Source: Undaria pinnatifida (lineage: Eukaryota > Sar > Phaeophyceae > Laminariales > Alariaceae). From it: DNA of 64,000 nucleotides. Numbering within the stretch: position 1 is the stretch's first letter; the number at the start of each line of letters is the position of its first letter. Location of the stretch: the NCBI GenBank assembly GCA_012845835.1, contig JABAKD010000005.1, positions 13,887,205-13,951,204 on the forward strand, given 5' to 3'. Shown here in pieces: positions 1 through 12,100 of the stretch. The notes under the pieces are model-generated. The model did not search any database. It saw only the letters and a program-made list of their open reading frames with translations, and was not told where the DNA came from. The position numbers and the translations under genes were made by a program.

Positions 1-36
1 GCTGGTAACTCCACACATTGACATTGCCAACCCCAG

Positions 37-120
37 GTGCCGTATACATACATCGAAATTCAGCCATGATTATCACCGGCAACACTTCATTTATCGAGAA
101 CCAAGCCTGGCAAATCGGAG
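37..120 (+). CDS. Exon: one beta-helix rung (84 nt, phase 1-1)
   Basis: Acceptor ccccag| and donor |gtgaga flank 28 codons. The translation starts G-A-V-Y and contains ITGNTSFIEN before a closing G-G, which is the Pmp-type pattern. It is the first exon of the gene visible here. Confidence 0.75.
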
Positions 121-3100
121 GTGAGAATGGTGTTTTTACGTAAATATGTCCATGTGAAACATGTAGTTTTTTGTTCGGGCTCCCGATTTTCCGGCGTCTG
201 TGGGTTATTTTCCGTTCTTTCGACTGCGGGGCAGAGCAAGGCACCCATTGGTACATTGCGACGAATACCTCGATCCCGGCCGAGTTCCGTAGCGGTGCTC
301 TGAGCATTGAACGTCGCTGAGGTGGCTCTTTGTTTCAACGGGTTGCGTTCCGAGTTGCTGCTCAAGCTGTGCAGGAGCCTGGGAACCCCACCACTTTGTT
401 GTAGGGGTATGAGTTTTGTTTCGCCTTACTTTCCTCGTTTTCTAGTAACAAAATACCTTGCGTGCTTCATGTGGCGACGAATTTCCTTGTCCGCACTATT
501 TTGGGAGACGTACACATAGTGTTGCATAAGAACGACGAAATCTCCAGCAAACCTTAGGTGAAAAAGGTTTCTTCGTACGTGCCGTGGACATACGTAGTAG
601 TGCATCTGAACCCCCAAACGCACCACGATGTGGACTTTGGAGCAAATGCTTGAGATTTTGAGATGCTGACTGGCAGCTTTGACTTCACTAAATCACCCTG
701 TGACCCAGGCCACGGTAGGGGGGCCCCCTTTTGGGCCTCTTATTTCAGTTGCTAGGGGTCATTCGCGCGAGAAACCCCTTTCTTCCTATGCAATCTTACG
801 TTTTCTTTATGTTTTATATTGACGAAATCAATCCGCAATGCAAAGGTGATCTAAGCTGCGGCAAACCAAGTTCCTAAACCATCTTCATCCGGAGGCTACA
901 GAGCTACTCGTGCGAGTGGCTCAAACACACCAGTGAAAATGGGGGTACCCCCCCTATCGTAGCCTTGGTCCTGTGTGACATTACTGGAGTGCCTACCCCT
1001 GCTCCCCGCCGCACCCGACGCGCCCTCGCACCTCACAGTGAACAAGGCTCAATTTTGGCGGGGTGCGGTTTTGTATTCGGAAAAAAGCTGTCTCAAATGA
1101 TGTGAAAACGTTAAGTTAGGTGCTCATTTTTTTTTCATGTTGTGTCTCCAGATGTTTGACGATTGTCGCTCTCTGCAGTACCCCAAAGTAGAGGTGTAAA
1201 CCTCTGTTGAAAGGTGGTCGGCTAGTCTGGTTAGAAGCAAGAGCTGCGCTGTGGATGCGACGCTATGCATACCGAGCCGTCGTCTCTGCGGCGCCCGGTA
1301 TTTGAAGGTCGGAACCCTAGCGTGTTCAAAATGCGGCATACTTGGGTGCACTAAACTAGTGATTAGGGTTTATAGTGAACTAGATCCATGACATTGGCGG
1401 GTGGTTTTACGTCTCCCGCACAACATAAAGGTGCACCTCCGCCTTCAACCGTACATGGTTCATACGAGTTGCAGTGGAGTGGTCAGATGGGGGTAAATCT
1501 TCATGCAGTACGCCATCTCGTCTGACGCGCTTGTAGCTAAGCGCGATATCTGCGCTCGTTCGATTGCTCGACGTTTGCGGACGAACGCCGTACGCCTTCA
1601 AACGATCGCGGGAGAGCGTGCAAGCGCCATACCTTTTCAATAATAACAGTGCATTCGACACCTTCTTTGTTTCACGTGTGGTATTATTGGTATTGTTAAT
1701 TAGTTGTTCTAAACGCCACAGGCGTGCCATGCCACAACCGTCCTTCGTGCTCTGAGAAACCAATAATAAACTATCACTCCGCCGTTGTTGGCCGCAGGTG
1801 GTCTTTATGCCTCCTTTAACTCGGCCGTCAATATCGATGGCAACACCTCCTTTTTCGACAACTCCGCAGAAGACAGCGGAGGTGAGAATTGTCAAGAATC
1901 ATTAGTCATTGATACATAGGACACAGTATATGTCAACCAATAGGTCGGTAGAGTGTAGCAAAGGGAGGAACGGTTCGACGACGTGTACGACATACATCAG
2001 CGGTTTTTCATTCCGATCGATTTGTGGTGGACACCCGAATATGTCCGATACGCCAACAGCAGCGGAACAACTTCGAACGACGTAGGTTGGGCGCCTTGTG
2101 TTGCCTCCGTCAGGTTCAGCAAAATTCCTTTGCATTAGGATTTCAGCCATGGTTACGTTGGGGTGATTTTAGGCATAAAACTGTGTCGCCGACTAATGGT
2201 GTTGTCTGTGTGAGCATCGCCGAAATCACTATATATATGTATGAGTAGTAGAACTCCACCAGCATGGACGTAGTTATCGAGAGGAGCGAAAACCGGCCCC
2301 CTTCGCAAGCCTTATAGTTACATATTTCGCTGCGCCAAGCAACGTTTCGGCAGATGGCATCCACGGCAACCGTTGCCTTGGTTCGTGACGACGGTGTCGC
2401 ACCAGTCGGTCGCCGATTCCGTCACAGCCTCGTAGGAGCTAGGTAGAAAAGGTGTGAAATGCGTGCTGTTGCTGTGGTTCCTGTCTGCGCTGCTGTTGTG
2501 TGTGTCGCTTGCCGGTCAACCGGAAGTTACTGTTTCGCTGCATGTTGATTTTGACTTGTGCTCCGTGCTGACGATTGCTGAATAATTTTGTGGGGTGGAA
2601 TTGTGTTGCATCCATAACCAACTTGCGCTGATGTCGCGCTCGATTTGTAAACTGGACGCTGCAGTTGATTCATGTTGAATTTACAACGGTTGGAATACCA
2701 ATGAGCAAGTCGGTATGAGACGAGAACCAATGAGCTTGCTGAACCCCTTGATGGGTGGGTTGCTCTCTCCACCACCCGTAGCCGAGATAATCAATGCAAT
2801 ATCGGCGTGTTGGGTTCCCATACTACGCCAGGGGGTATCGACCCGGAGGAAGGTAGCTTTCTTACACATAGTTTCAGAGTTGTAGATACATTGAAAGACG
2901 TATTAATGCAGAGGTCGTACCATATTCTCTTCGGAAGGGGCTGGCTATATCTTGGAACCTCGGCCAATTTGTGATCGGCCAGTGTTGGTGGGGAGTTTAC
3001 ACCATGCGGGGTGGTTTCGACCAGGTGGGACTCCGTTTTATGTTCCCGGCATGTTGAATTCGTTGAAATATCGACAGGCGTCTGTGCAAGGGATGGAACA

Positions 3101-6100
3101 CTCTCGTGCCATATGGTATCGCTGGCGCTACGTGCAAGCTTTGGCCAATCATTAACCGGACGGTGTCGTTGGAGTGGCCACACCGTTAGGGACGGTGTCG
3201 ACCCGAGGGGACTCCGTTCTAACCCCTTTTATGTGGCATTTGGATATGGAATGGTTTCTGAATCGGGGCTGAACCTCTATCCTATCTGGGTGGAGCTGGC
3301 TCTATATGCAAACCCAGGCCATGATGCAGCAGTGGCGCCTATATTTCTACACTGACCGGGGTAATTTCGACCCGAGGCAACACCGTTTCTTTCCCCGGGT
3401 TGTCGCAATGTCGATGTATGGAGTTGTTTCCGAACGGATGGTATATCGTCCTCCCTTGGTGGCGCTGAGCCCAAAGTTCGAGCACAAACTAATCAGCGAT
3501 TGGTCGGTGGGGTTTGGGTTTCCACGCGATTCGAGGCGACGTCCACCAGCGGGATATAGATAATAGCCCCCAAGTTGTCGAAATTGTAGATTTATGGAAG
3601 TATTTCCGAAACGGGCGTATGCCACCTGATCCTCCCACGGTAGTGCTGGCTGCACGGACGGGCTCCAGCCAATTAGAGTTCGGCCGGTAGGGATAGGGTT
3701 CCCACATGATCTGGAGCTGTATCGGCCCGGGTGAACTCCGCTTTTCGTCCCCGCCATGTGGAAATCGTAGAGGTATCGGAACATATATATGTACCGATGA
3801 GGGGACTTGACCCTATCATTTCCAGGTGGCGCTGGCTCTATGTGGTAGCCCCATGCAATCAACAACTAGCCAGTGGCGTTAGGGCTTTCGCACCATCCTG
3901 GTTGTTTAGACCCGGTGGAAAACCGTGTGCACGGGCTATCGTAGCTGCGAATACGCGGAGGGGTTTCCGAGTCGGGGGTGGGACCATTTACTCTCAGGGC
4001 GGAACTGCCAGCCGTTAATAGTCGTCTATTCTCCCCGGGTTGCGCTAGCTCAACGAGCGTCAACCAGTGAACGACTAACCAATGGGATTTGAGTTTCTAC
4101 ACCTTGCGGGGGGTTCGACCCGGAAAAACTCCGTTGACGTCCCCGGGCAGTCGGACATACATGTCAGCACATGAAACGATGTACGAATCGGGCACGGAGC
4201 CTTATAGTTCCCCGCTGGAGTGAGTCAGGAGAGGGGTTTATAGAGGGGAAGTTCCCTCCGCGCGCGTAACGCCACCCCATTGGCAGAGACCGGGCCGGGG
4301 GAGGCTCGAACAACGGGGCAGGGTAGTAACGTGGACCGCCGATAGGGACAGCCCACGCTATCGCTATCGTGAGAACCGAAGGACACGCCCCAGCTAGCGC
4401 TGTATTGCGAAGGCAATTGAGTTAAATCGACACACGACGTGTTTGAAAATACGTGGAAGTGTGGTGAGCTTAAGCTTTTTATTTCGACCCCATCCGCCGG
4501 AGGAATACACCAAAAGAAATGGGGCAGGGGCTCGGAGAATGCATGGATGAGAAACGTTTGCCTTACTCTTGGTGCAATATATGAGAGTCGACTGTATGTA
4601 GTGCTAATCGTATGTAGTGTTAATTTATTGCAGCCCATAATGCATGCAACGACAGGATCGAAACCTAAACTTGCAGAGGATCTTCGCTTGAGGTGCTAGC
4701 TCAATACCTCACCCCGTAATAGAATTTGAGAGGACAATGAAGCCGTACTATGTCGGCAAACGAGACCAAGGGCTACGTAGGTACCAAATAGTGCAAAAAC
4801 AAGAAACTGTGGATCGGTAAATAATCGGTAGCTAGTCATTTGAGGAGCCCCGTGAGTTGGGCCAGCTGGGTCCGTTGGGCATTGTTGAGTGTTGAGTGTT
4901 CAGGCTTCGGGTTAAGGTGAGGATTACTTTGGGTATAAAGAACACAAAGTTTGGATACGCACTCATGGTTTTGATGGATATGCCGGTGTACGATAGTTCG
5001 CATTTTGGTTCTTTGATATGCATGTCTTCGTCGAAAAAGGCATAGCGGCTGTTGGGGAAACGGGTTTGTCGGTGCTCAATGCGTAGGTCGTTTTTGTCTC
5101 TCTTTTATTATGGCATGCTGATCTCTGAGACTATGAACGAAGCGTCCGCAATGAATCGCAAACTCCCATGAACTATTTGCGTCCTCCTGCAGGCGCGATA
5201 TATGTGGCGATGACTACGACGTTCTACATCAACGGGCACACCTCGGTCGTTAGCAACTCCGCCAACTGGCCGGGCGGTGAGCGACAGATTCGAAGTCTCT
5301 TTGCTAGTAGTTAGTGATGACGGAGTGTCTGAACGCCCGCCAACAATGTTGCCAAGCTCAATAAACAAACCTATTGTTGGTTGTCATACACCATACACTA
5401 CACTAGGGATAACTATGCTCTGCTCTGCTCTGCTCTGCTCTGCTCTTATGGAGATATTTCTGCTGCTTGCAACGGTGATTGTGCGTATGTTGACCCGTGG
5501 TTCTCAGTGTCCGAAATCACAAGGAGGAAATCACGGCGGTGGGGGGATGTCCCTTGTGCATTGTTTTATGCGCGACCAACGGCACCGACTGTACGGCCAA
5601 TGCTCACGGTGACAGGCCATTTTTGCCATGTAAAAAGTGCGCGAAACCGTCGGGGGCGTTTGGAAAAGAGGAATGAACCCACACATTGACGTCGACAGTT
5701 GACAGTTGACAGTTGACATTTGAACATCCACGATAACGCGGTCTATTAGTCACATCGGCTTGATCAGACATCCTCGTCGAGAAACCTTGTTGGACGGTGT
5801 TCGACTACTTTAGTTGCCACGGTCATTTTCGGTATTCTTTCAATTGTTATGCGGCTTTATATTTGGGCCGTGTTGTATCCCGTTTTCTGTCAGCTTGGGA
5901 ATGGAAAATTGCAGAACGTCACAAAATAAAGCAGAGCACATGCCCGAATTAGAACCTTCTAAATGCGGCTTACAGCCGCGTCGTTAGTGCTGTCTGGCCT
6001 GACGGGTGAAAGGCGGGGAGTGGCGCCAAGGTAGCACTCCAGACAACGTCGTTGATGGTTTGACATGTTTCGATTGCTGCTGTCTTTGTGGGAACGCTTT

Positions 6101-9100
6101 TGCATTGATCACAGCCGGTGTACTCCATCTGGCGGAACTTCAAGCTGTCTCTCTGTTTTCTGCAGAAACAGCAGCGGGTCCATACATATTCTGATGAGAA
6201 GTTTGCAAATTCAACATGTGACGTGCGTCGGAGCCTGATCTAGTGTTTAGATGTAGGTCTGGGGAGACGATCGGCATTCTTGCCCATATGTGACTTCCTA
6301 TTTTGGGGTTATCCCGTATAACACGTTTACGGATGACTTGCATCTGTAGACCTGAAACAAATGCCCCTTCCTGAACGGCCACACGCCTAGGAGCGGATCG
6401 TGTAGCGCCGCCAGGTCGGCATATTGTCCGACTTTCTCTTATCGGTTTTGCCACGACGTGCTTTATCTGTATCTCACAGTAGCGTATTCGTCCTCGTGCC
6501 TGGTGTAGTCGCAAGTTTTGTCGCTAGGGCCGTGTAACCGCTGGTCTTGGTGTGATGCCAGACAGTTTTTGCAATAACAATTGCGTATCGAGGCTCATAA
6601 TCTTGTGCAACGATGATTCGTATCGAAGCCCCGACTCTATTACAAGAGCTGCAAGGTTGCACCTAAGTGGTTGTGAAGACTACTTGGGATGGAGAACAAA
6701 CTGGCAGATAGGTTGAAGAATGGCGCTTATGTGGCCAAAGGTGGAAGCCAACCAAATAAAAAGTAGAGGGAGAAAAGAAGAGGGGAATAAAGAAAGCGTA
6801 AATAGATTTCAGAATTGATGTAGGTGGGGCTGACCGTCGCTTGTTCAACGCGGCAAAATGCCCATGCTAAGGACAAACGTACTCTTAGGGTTGCCACACT
6901 GCCGGAATCTGCCAAGATGCTGCGCGATATTGTTTTTCGCAGGCACCTCGACATGTGCCGTTGGGCTATGTTTAGCGACACACCGACGTGTGTAGAGCTT
7001 ATAACGGTGCGGCTTACGCCAGGTGAAAGGGATGTGCTGGCGAGGCCGTGTGCATCCCCGACAGCCAAGGCGGCATGGCTGCACGTACACATGCCCAACC
7101 TGAAAATTGCTGGAACGATGTTTGGGTACCAGCAGGCAATCTACGGAAGCGTGGAGAAGGCGATTCCCAAGGGAGTCAACTACTACCACTACCTCTACCG
7201 CATGATTACGGACTGCCGTGCCGTCAACGACACGATCGAACCGGCGGATATTCCCGGGCAAAACATCAAAGACAATCCTTCTCTGCTCGCGGGCGCCACC
7301 GGAGGATACATGCAGGATACGATGCAATGCTACTGGCAGGTGCCGCCAAGCGATAACGCTCAAGAGATGTTCACCATGCTTACTCCGGAGGGAGGGTTCA
7401 GACACCGTATGGTGGTCCGCCGGGGGCGCTGAACGCTGCGGGATATTTCCAGGCGGTGAAGGGAAATGTCTTGGAAGGGTACATCGGCAAGGTTTGTGAG
7501 GTGTAGGTGGACTACGAAGTTATTCATGAGACGAAAGCAATGGTCAGACTATGGTTTAGTACGGAGGGCGGCCCCTCCACGAGTGGTTTGCGGTACGACA
7601 GGGCTTGCAATAGGCATTCAGAAACGCCGGGGCAGAAAAACTTGCCATCGAGCCCTTACCACCTTATCATGGGACGCGAGTCGCGTACGGGCTATACTAC
7701 TCTCAACGAGGCGGACGTCGAGGGATTTCAGTTCAATCAAATCGACGAAAACAGGTTTCAATAACTGGTGGTTTCCCCGGTGGGCCCCCAAGAGGACTTC
7801 CTTGCAAGGGTCTGTTTCCGCAACGCGTCGACGCCGGTCGTCGTGACACCGACCGAGCGGCAGTCGGGGTAAGACTCTGCCGAATAGACGGTAGGCGATT
7901 ACGTTGTATTGGGTCTGGTGATTGTTTGACAACACGTGTGACTACTGCGATAGAGGTGCACCAACCGTTGTTTTTTTTTCTTCTGAGGTTCTTCAATTTG
8001 GGAGCTTATGGAGACCTGTCCCAAAAAGCTGATTCAGAGAAAAACATAACTGCCACCGGATGAAAGAGCCCATGGTCTAGGTGCACAACGAAGATAACGG
8101 GGAAAAAATGGGCTATTTCCGACGATTTGGGGTTAAGAAGGCCCGTCATTACCAAAACAAATCAGACGAAAAATGCTACCTCTATCGTAGCATACGTCCT
8201 CGCCAAGGGGACAAGGGAAAAAGGGAACAAGGGCAAGCACCGCAAGCTCATGAGTACTTGAACCGAGCCGCGGCGTGTGGTTAATAACGGCAAGGAGCAC
8301 GTGTGTGTGGTGCAGACCTTGGTCCCAGACAAACTGCGCCACATCCATGTGCCGAGGATGTGGCGTTACGCCGATGATCAGCTCGAGACTACCAGCGAGC
8401 TCCTCAAGATTTTCCAGCAATTGGATACTCAGTTGGATTACTACATCCGGAATATCTCGGCTATCAAGCGAACTGCAAGCGGAGACGATCTCGTTGTGGA
8501 CGAGGCCTGGGAGGGACTGGAGGAGGCCCAGAATATTTGGATCCCGGTGTCGCGCATGGTCCATGACAAACGAACCGTGCTGCCAACATAGTTCCAGGCG
8601 CTGCGGCTAATCGCGGAGCAGACGCGGGCGCTCGTACGGTGGTATAGACAGCAGATTTGATCATGTTGTTGTGGTTTTTGTGGCGGGATCCCTGATTATG
8701 AGTTGCTGATTTCTGTTTCTGGTCCTGAGTTTTGATAGTATCGCTTTCGCAATTGGACTTCTGCAAAGATCGCTCATAGTGCCTGCTGCAGCCACAGCTA
8801 GTGGTTTACCGCTATTGCTGTGTGTTGACATAACACGCCTGGAGTTGGTGCTACTATGATACGGGTGGATATTCTGCTGGAATGCACACTATGTGTGGCC
8901 CGGGTTTTGGCAGGTTGCACGCGCAATTGACGGTGTGACCCGTGGTGCATGGTATGGTGGTATGCTTGAAAATGCATCTTAGTGATGATATTGCAGCTGC
9001 ACAATCAATGTTCACGGTCAGCAGACATAAAATATTGTAGATCACGATGAAACCGACCACGATTGGTTGGGCCTGATCATTGCCCAACGTACGGACAGCT

Positions 9101-12100
9101 ATATTTATCAGAGCTACTTGGTCTGAGCCAACTTGCGGTTGGCAGCCCGCGATAGGATTCTTGAGGGTGATGTACCGCGGCTGTCCTCTCGTTGGCCATT
9201 TCACCGTGTATAGAGTAGTTGGATACATTTTGCCAGCGACTTTCCCTTGGTCTGTTCGTATTCCTAGTGAGCTCTACAGCGATGGACAGGAAGGTGCATG
9301 GCCGATGGAATTGCACTTCTCCATGTGATAACGAACGAAAATTTGCATTGTGGATTAGCGCACGCCGAGCCTTCGAGGGAAAGTCTCCGAAGCTGATATA
9401 ACCGGGCCCGCGGTCGCGAGTGTGTACATGTATTATCGTGTGCTCGCGCGCGCGCCCCGTCACAGAACTTTACCCCCGCTACTGTACGGCAGCCTTTGAC
9501 ACGGCAGTTGCTGGCATCTGCCGCCATAGGACGAGTGCACAGCTGAGCTTAACGTAACAGGACCCGCAAGGCACACAAAACACGGACGGACGTTTACACA
9601 ACGAGGGTAGAAAGCAGGACGAATGTGTGGTGACAAAAGTGTAGAAAATAGTAGCCCAGCGCACCACAACCGAGAGGTCCTCCTTCCCTCGCTGTGGCAG
9701 CAGATACATCTAAATCGTATTCGTTCACGACAGGGCTTGATATAGGTTCGTATGCAGAGCGTTCGGGGGAGGACGTGATATGGTTGTGCGGGGAGCATGG
9801 TTTTTGTGGGGCAGTGAACATCGGCTTGCAGCCGGCAGGGTCAATGATCAACTTCAACCTAAGCCCTCCCCCGCGCAGAATTGAAAACTCCCTGTGTTGT
9901 GGTATGTATAACGTTTGTGTTTCACTTGTCAATGAATACTAAACCAACAGGAAACAAAACGATAGGTGTTTCATTGTTCTTTTTTGTTTCCGCATGCGTC
10001 GCCCTCGTTGGTGTTCCAATTTCGAGTAACGCATTTTTCTCCAGCTCTCGGTTGTGAAAGTATGTGGGTGACATTTACACCACTTTTTTTATATCCCACG
10101 CGAATGGAGCGGCTCACTACGAACAACGTTCTGCTGAGAGGTGGATAGCCGTAACATACTACGGCCAACTCTATGTAATACACCCAGTCTCAACCGGGTT
10201 CTACGGCAGTCTTGAGCCATAAGCTGCCAGCAATGGCAGATTGCCGATCTAAACACGCAGCACAGGGAAAGTGTTCCGAGCGACGAAACCCTATTCCGAC
10301 CCGAGGATCCCAACTTCACTCACACCCTAAACCACCAGGGTGCTGTTATATACGTAAGACAAGATTCTGTCTGGCGCGCTGAAAAGTTTTGAATTTGTTT
10401 TTGATGACGTTTCGCCACTTGCCCCCGCCCCTTCCAGCAGGCACACTCGTGGAAGACGCCACCAAGATCTGCGACCTGCAGCAGACCAGCTTGGCGTAGT
10501 GTTGAGGACGTGACGCTCCAATTCCCTGATTCCTGTTCTCGGCTTTGATTACTCTTTTTTTTTTTCAACTACATTTTCCAGACGTTCGATACATAGATAT
10601 TATTCACTTTATTAATGTATTTGATGTTATTCAAGTTCGTTGATGTGTTTGATGAAATCGGCATAATGAGAGGAAGTTTACAATTGTTGCCGTTGTCGAT
10701 TCTCGTTCATATTCGATTCACATTGATTATGTCCATTGCTTGGTTTATCGGATGCATGTGCATGCTTGCAGGGGGTGGCCTCTACGCCAGCCATTCCGAA
10801 ATCGACATTCGTGGAGATACCTATATGGCTTTCAACGATGCCTACGACGGAGGTGAGCGGCTCGAAACCAGCTGGAGTGACGCATGCTACGCTACCAATA
10901 ACGTACGGGTCCCCCTGATAGATCAGATTTACATGGCGGCTCGCCTCATGTTAATATCCTTAATAACCTTCAAAACATAACAACCTTAATAACCTCAATA
11001 ACCTTAATCATTCAACTGTAACAACCTTGATAACCTTTACAACCTCAACAACTTCAAGAAAAATCCCATTGACAATCCCATTGACAATCGTGTTGCCTCG
11101 TCTACCTACAACCAAGAATTTACATAGTATGGGATATATTGTGAATAACAAATAGTATATCACCGAAGCGGGGCAGTTGGTCAGTAACTTTACACTAACA
11201 GCTGATCACCTGATCTTCAGAGAAACAGTGGAAGAAACGGTAGCCCTATAAAACTCTATCTTAGCCCAACTAGTTTAAAGAAACCACAAACCTATGATAC
11301 CTACACTCCTATACTTTACGCATACTGCAGGGGTTGGGACGATGTATGACACTCAGGAGCCTTTGCACCGGTACTCAGCGTCCTACGTTACAGACGCACG
11401 TTGGGATTGGCGTGGTCTTTCCGTCCACACCCGTTGACGTACTTGTGCGTTTACGCAGACGCGCTGCATTGCTAACGCGTAGGTCGAGAGGGTCACCCAG
11501 AAACACGAAAAATTACCTTGCATCTAGTCCGCGAGGACAACCTGGATGTGCAACGTGCCCACATTTAACTTGCAACCCGTTTATCCCAGCATCTGGTAGT
11601 TGTACAACACTGATCGTCATCCTATTGGTATCACTGTAGTTTACTGAATAGTGTTGCGCTAGACGACCAACAACGTACTACGTTGTTTAGCGTCCAAACA
11701 AATCGCAGGCGTAGCATTTGTCTTTGGAGCGCTCCCTTCGCCACGGGCAGCTGAGAGAAATGAAGCGCCTCCGACTCTTTCCCACAACAAATACTTGTAC
11801 AACCAATTACGACGATGCCGGGAGTACTGCCGGCCTACCTCACGCTCAGACGCGGATGTTCCTCCAACCACGTTACAGCCACGCCTATATGCAGGCCTGC
11901 AGGTGTTGCCAAATAATCCTCAAAGACAGCGTGCTAGTTGCAATCTCGCAACCTTAACATTAAATATGAAAGGGGCGTGCGTGCTCGACAATACACCAAT
12001 GGTTCCAATGGCATGCTCCTCTGATAGATGATGCTATATCGTAAGGGGTGAGCACCGGAGGTGCATGCTTAAGCCTGCGAGATTCGTCGAGATCGAACAT

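Larger units (their letters stand above)
1882..5192 (+). other. Intron with a degenerate tandem array
   Basis: A 3.3-kb intron. The middle is the ~180-bp tandem array (2810-4200). The segment 4447-4520 is shared with 32112-32185. The rest shows nothing recognisable. Confidence 0.6.
6860..8665 (+). mobile_element. Decayed Ty3/gypsy chromovirus-type retrotransposon
   Basis: The segment keeps, in order, part of a reverse transcriptase, the C-terminal end of an integrase and a chromodomain. RNase H and most of the integrase are missing. The RT and integrase pieces are joined in one reading frame around 7515-7680, which indicates an internal deletion. Frameshifts and stops (7430-7432, 7504-7506, 8252-8254, 8589-8591) make it non-functional. 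I could not find LTRs around it. It lies in the sense orientation within an intron of the beta-helix gene. Confidence 0.8.
5277..10771 (+). other. 5.5-kb intron with a dead gypsy element
   Basis: Contains the chromodomain Ty3/gypsy remnant at about 6860-8665 and two short tandem repeats (5416-5445, 5693-5720). In 5730-6850 and 8670-10770 I see no supported feature. Confidence 0.55.

Noticed and set aside
257..314. Possible short rung containing NTSIPAEF
   Set aside because: Too short for a rung, no GGA-type start, and the acceptor is weak.
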